From: JAFGDI01 sp963662515
GTDB lineage: Bacteria; Planctomycetota; Phycisphaerae; Sedimentisphaerales; SM23-30
Assembly: GCA_963662515.1 (NCBI GenBank)
Contig: OY759675.1
Span: 1,798,001-1,862,000, forward strand
DNA length: 64,000 bases
Direction of reading: 5' to 3'
Shown: one piece after another, positions 63,040-64,000 of the stretch
Layout of the letters: each line of letters opens with the position of its first letter
How positions within the stretch are numbered: the stretch's first letter is position 1
The notes under the pieces: generated by a model
What the model saw: the letters and a program-made list of their open reading frames with translations, nothing else
What the model was told of the DNA's origin: nothing
Databases searched by the model: none
Made by a program: the position numbers and the translations under genes

Positions 63040-63684
63040 TTAGATATTGCTCAGGGCGGTCTCGATTTTCTTCGCGGCGTTTTGTATGAACCACTCAATA
63101 TCAAAATCTGGTCCGGTAGCGGCCCCGGGCTGTTGCGGCCAGGTCTTTTCCAGTATGAGCGAGCCATGCTGCAAGGCTGCATTTTTACTGCGTCTCTGGG
63201 CTGAGCCCAGCAGTTTGCCCTCGGGCATGACAACTATGTCCAGTTCATGATGACGGGCAAAGCAAAAGAAAGGACCTCGCTGACTGTTGCCCTTATCACT
63301 GAATCCGCGATATTGGGCATTTATTCCCTTATCTTGTAGTAGTTGAATGAAGATGTCGTGTACCAGGCGGTATAGGTCGTTTACCGGTTCGTTACCTTGC
63401 AGAGGGATAGTCAGAGAATAGGTCAGTTCCCGGTCATGTAAAATAGCACCTCCACCGGTCATTCTTTTAACCCGGGGCAGTGCCTGTAACAGGTGCGGCA
63501 GTTGTTCTATATCGCTTTCTTTCTGGAAGTATCCCAGAGAAATTGTAGGTTCTGACCACTGATAAAATCGCAGAACAGCGTCGGAAGTGCCATTATCAAC
63601 GGCATCAAGTATCTGGCGGTCAACTGCCATATTAATAATACCCGTTTGAGGCGGGTCAATCTGGATTTTCAGTTTTGTATTCAT
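63040..63684 (-). CDS. Lipoate-protein ligase A / octanoyltransferase-like protein
   Basis: About 214 residues from the ATG at 63684. Features of the BPL/LplA fold are RFYQWSEPTISLGYFQ, the RMTGGGAILHDRELTYSL loop that binds the lipoyl-adenylate, and the Lys in PEGKLLGSAQRRSKNAALQHGSLIL. The family attaches lipoate or octanoate to dehydrogenase E2 or glycine-cleavage H proteins; LplA and LipM types cannot be parted here. A TATAAT box lies 6 bases before this ATG, so the message may be leaderless; a start 22 codons earlier is possible but adds a non-conserved segment. It diverges from valS. Confidence 0.85.
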   Translation of the reverse strand: MNTKLKIQIDPPQTGIINMAVDRQILDAVDNGTSDAVLRFYQWSEPTISLGYFQKESDIEQLPHLLQALPRVKRMTGGGAILHDRELTYSLTIPLQGNEPVNDLYRLVHDIFIQLLQDKGINAQYRGFSDKGNSQRGPFFCFARHHELDIVVMPEGKLLGSAQRRSKNAALQHGSLILEKTWPQQPGAATGPDFDIEWFIQNAAKKIETALSNI

Positions 63685-63840
63685 AGTATTATTATAAGGA
63701 TTTGACAGCAAAATAGTGTTTATGTCAAGAGCTAAAACCATGCCCGACAATGATTTCCAATATTAAGCAATGAAAGCAATGTCATTTAAATATATGGCTG
63801 GCAGTTCTTTATGTGACAGCGACACTTTTTGTTCAGCTTC

Positions 63841-63869
63841 TTGACGAATCAATTGAGTGAGGTTATAAT
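63841..63869 (+). promoter_or_regulatory. Sigma-70 promoter of valS
   Basis: TTGACG (63841-63846), 17-base spacer, TATAAT (63864-63869). The predicted transcript start near 63876 leaves a leader of about 45 bases before the ATG at 63922. Confidence 0.88.
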
Positions 63870-63921
63870 AAACAACCTTTATTAATAAGATTAACTGTTT
63901 ATTTTTCAGGATATTACGATA

Positions 63922-64000
63922 ATGACAGAACCGCTATCGAAGGTTTATGAGCCTGCCCAGATGCAAAAGCAGGCAACCGAACTCTGGGGCCGGAGCAAGG
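63922..64000 (+). CDS. valS: Valyl-tRNA synthetase, N-terminal fragment (cut by window end)
   Basis: The frame opens MTEPLSKVYEPAQMQKQATE and then LWGRSK, and runs off the window. The Y-[ED]-P start followed by a short helix ending in W is the usual ValRS N-terminus. AGGA lies 10 bases before the ATG. Only 26 residues are visible, so the call rests on this pattern and on the strong promoter. Confidence 0.7.
   Translation, partial: MTEPLSKVYEPAQMQKQATELWGRSK

Noticed and set aside
1..64000. tRNA, rRNA, riboswitch or replication origin
   Set aside because: No cloverleaf with a TTCRANNC arm, no rRNA-like block and no known riboswitch core was recognised by eye; a covariance-model search could still find small RNAs.

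Overview
The window looks like a chromosomal segment of an anaerobic, nitrogen-fixing bacterium of the Planctomycetota, most likely a Phycisphaerae relative. This is an inference. It rests on PEP-CTERM sorting tails, dockerin-like C-termini, a prepilin with the planctomycete-style C-terminal H/DG motif, an ECF sigma factor paired with a FecR/NPCBM-like anti-sigma protein, GLUG-repeat exoproteins, and AT-leaning intergenic DNA crowded with dispersed repeats. No rRNA or tRNA gene was seen, so the taxonomy is not proven.

Layout. 1-7.5 kb: housekeeping and signalling genes (a cut REC-HDOD protein, a response regulator, a TolC-like lipoprotein, a YlbF-like protein, frr, pyrH, a short GspF/PilC protein, purE). 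7.6-11.8 kb: a repeat zone with a 21-bp minisatellite, a complete IS256-family element and duplicated intergenic repeats. 11.8-26.3 kb: a 99-repeat CRISPR array, its leader, and a type I-C-like cas operon (cas5-cas8c-cas7-cas3-cas4-cas1-cas2), all read on the minus strand. 26.3-28.6 kb: a second repeat zone, with an uninterrupted copy of the site the IS256 element entered and a small MITE-like insertion. 28.65-37.1 kb: a plus-strand run behind a sigma-54-type promoter, with a pseudopilin, three exoproteins, an MFS carrier, and an unusual set made of a solute-binding-like protein, a HypB-like GTPase and an ABC ATPase. 37.3-50.4 kb: a compact nitrogenase cluster in the order nifH-nifI1-nifI2-nifD-nifK-nifE-nifN-nifB-ferredoxin-nifV-modA-modB-modC, led by a sigma-54 promoter. 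51-58.4 kb: ECF sigma, FecR-like anti-sigma, PEP-CTERM protein, LamG/dockerin protein and a GH78-like rhamnosidase. 58.6-64 kb: NifA, an AbiEi antitoxin with a wrecked toxin gene, an unknown membrane protein, a lipoate ligase-like protein and the start of valS.

How it fits together. NifA with RNA polymerase-sigma54 should switch on the nif operon. NifI1/NifI2 would shut nitrogenase activity off when ammonium is present. NifB, NifE, NifN and NifV build FeMo-co, and ModABC supplies molybdenum from the same operon. The CRISPR locus appears to have been active for a long time: two protospacers were captured twice with different lengths, and three spacers resemble the host's own intergenic repeats. 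The Cas8c gene carries an internal ribosome binding site and start, as expected for Cas11c.

The least explained part is the permease-less set at 34.5-37.1 kb: a binding protein without a signal peptide, a cysteine-bearing HypB-like GTPase and an orphan ABC ATPase, with overlapping or nearly overlapping reading frames next to the nif/mod genes.
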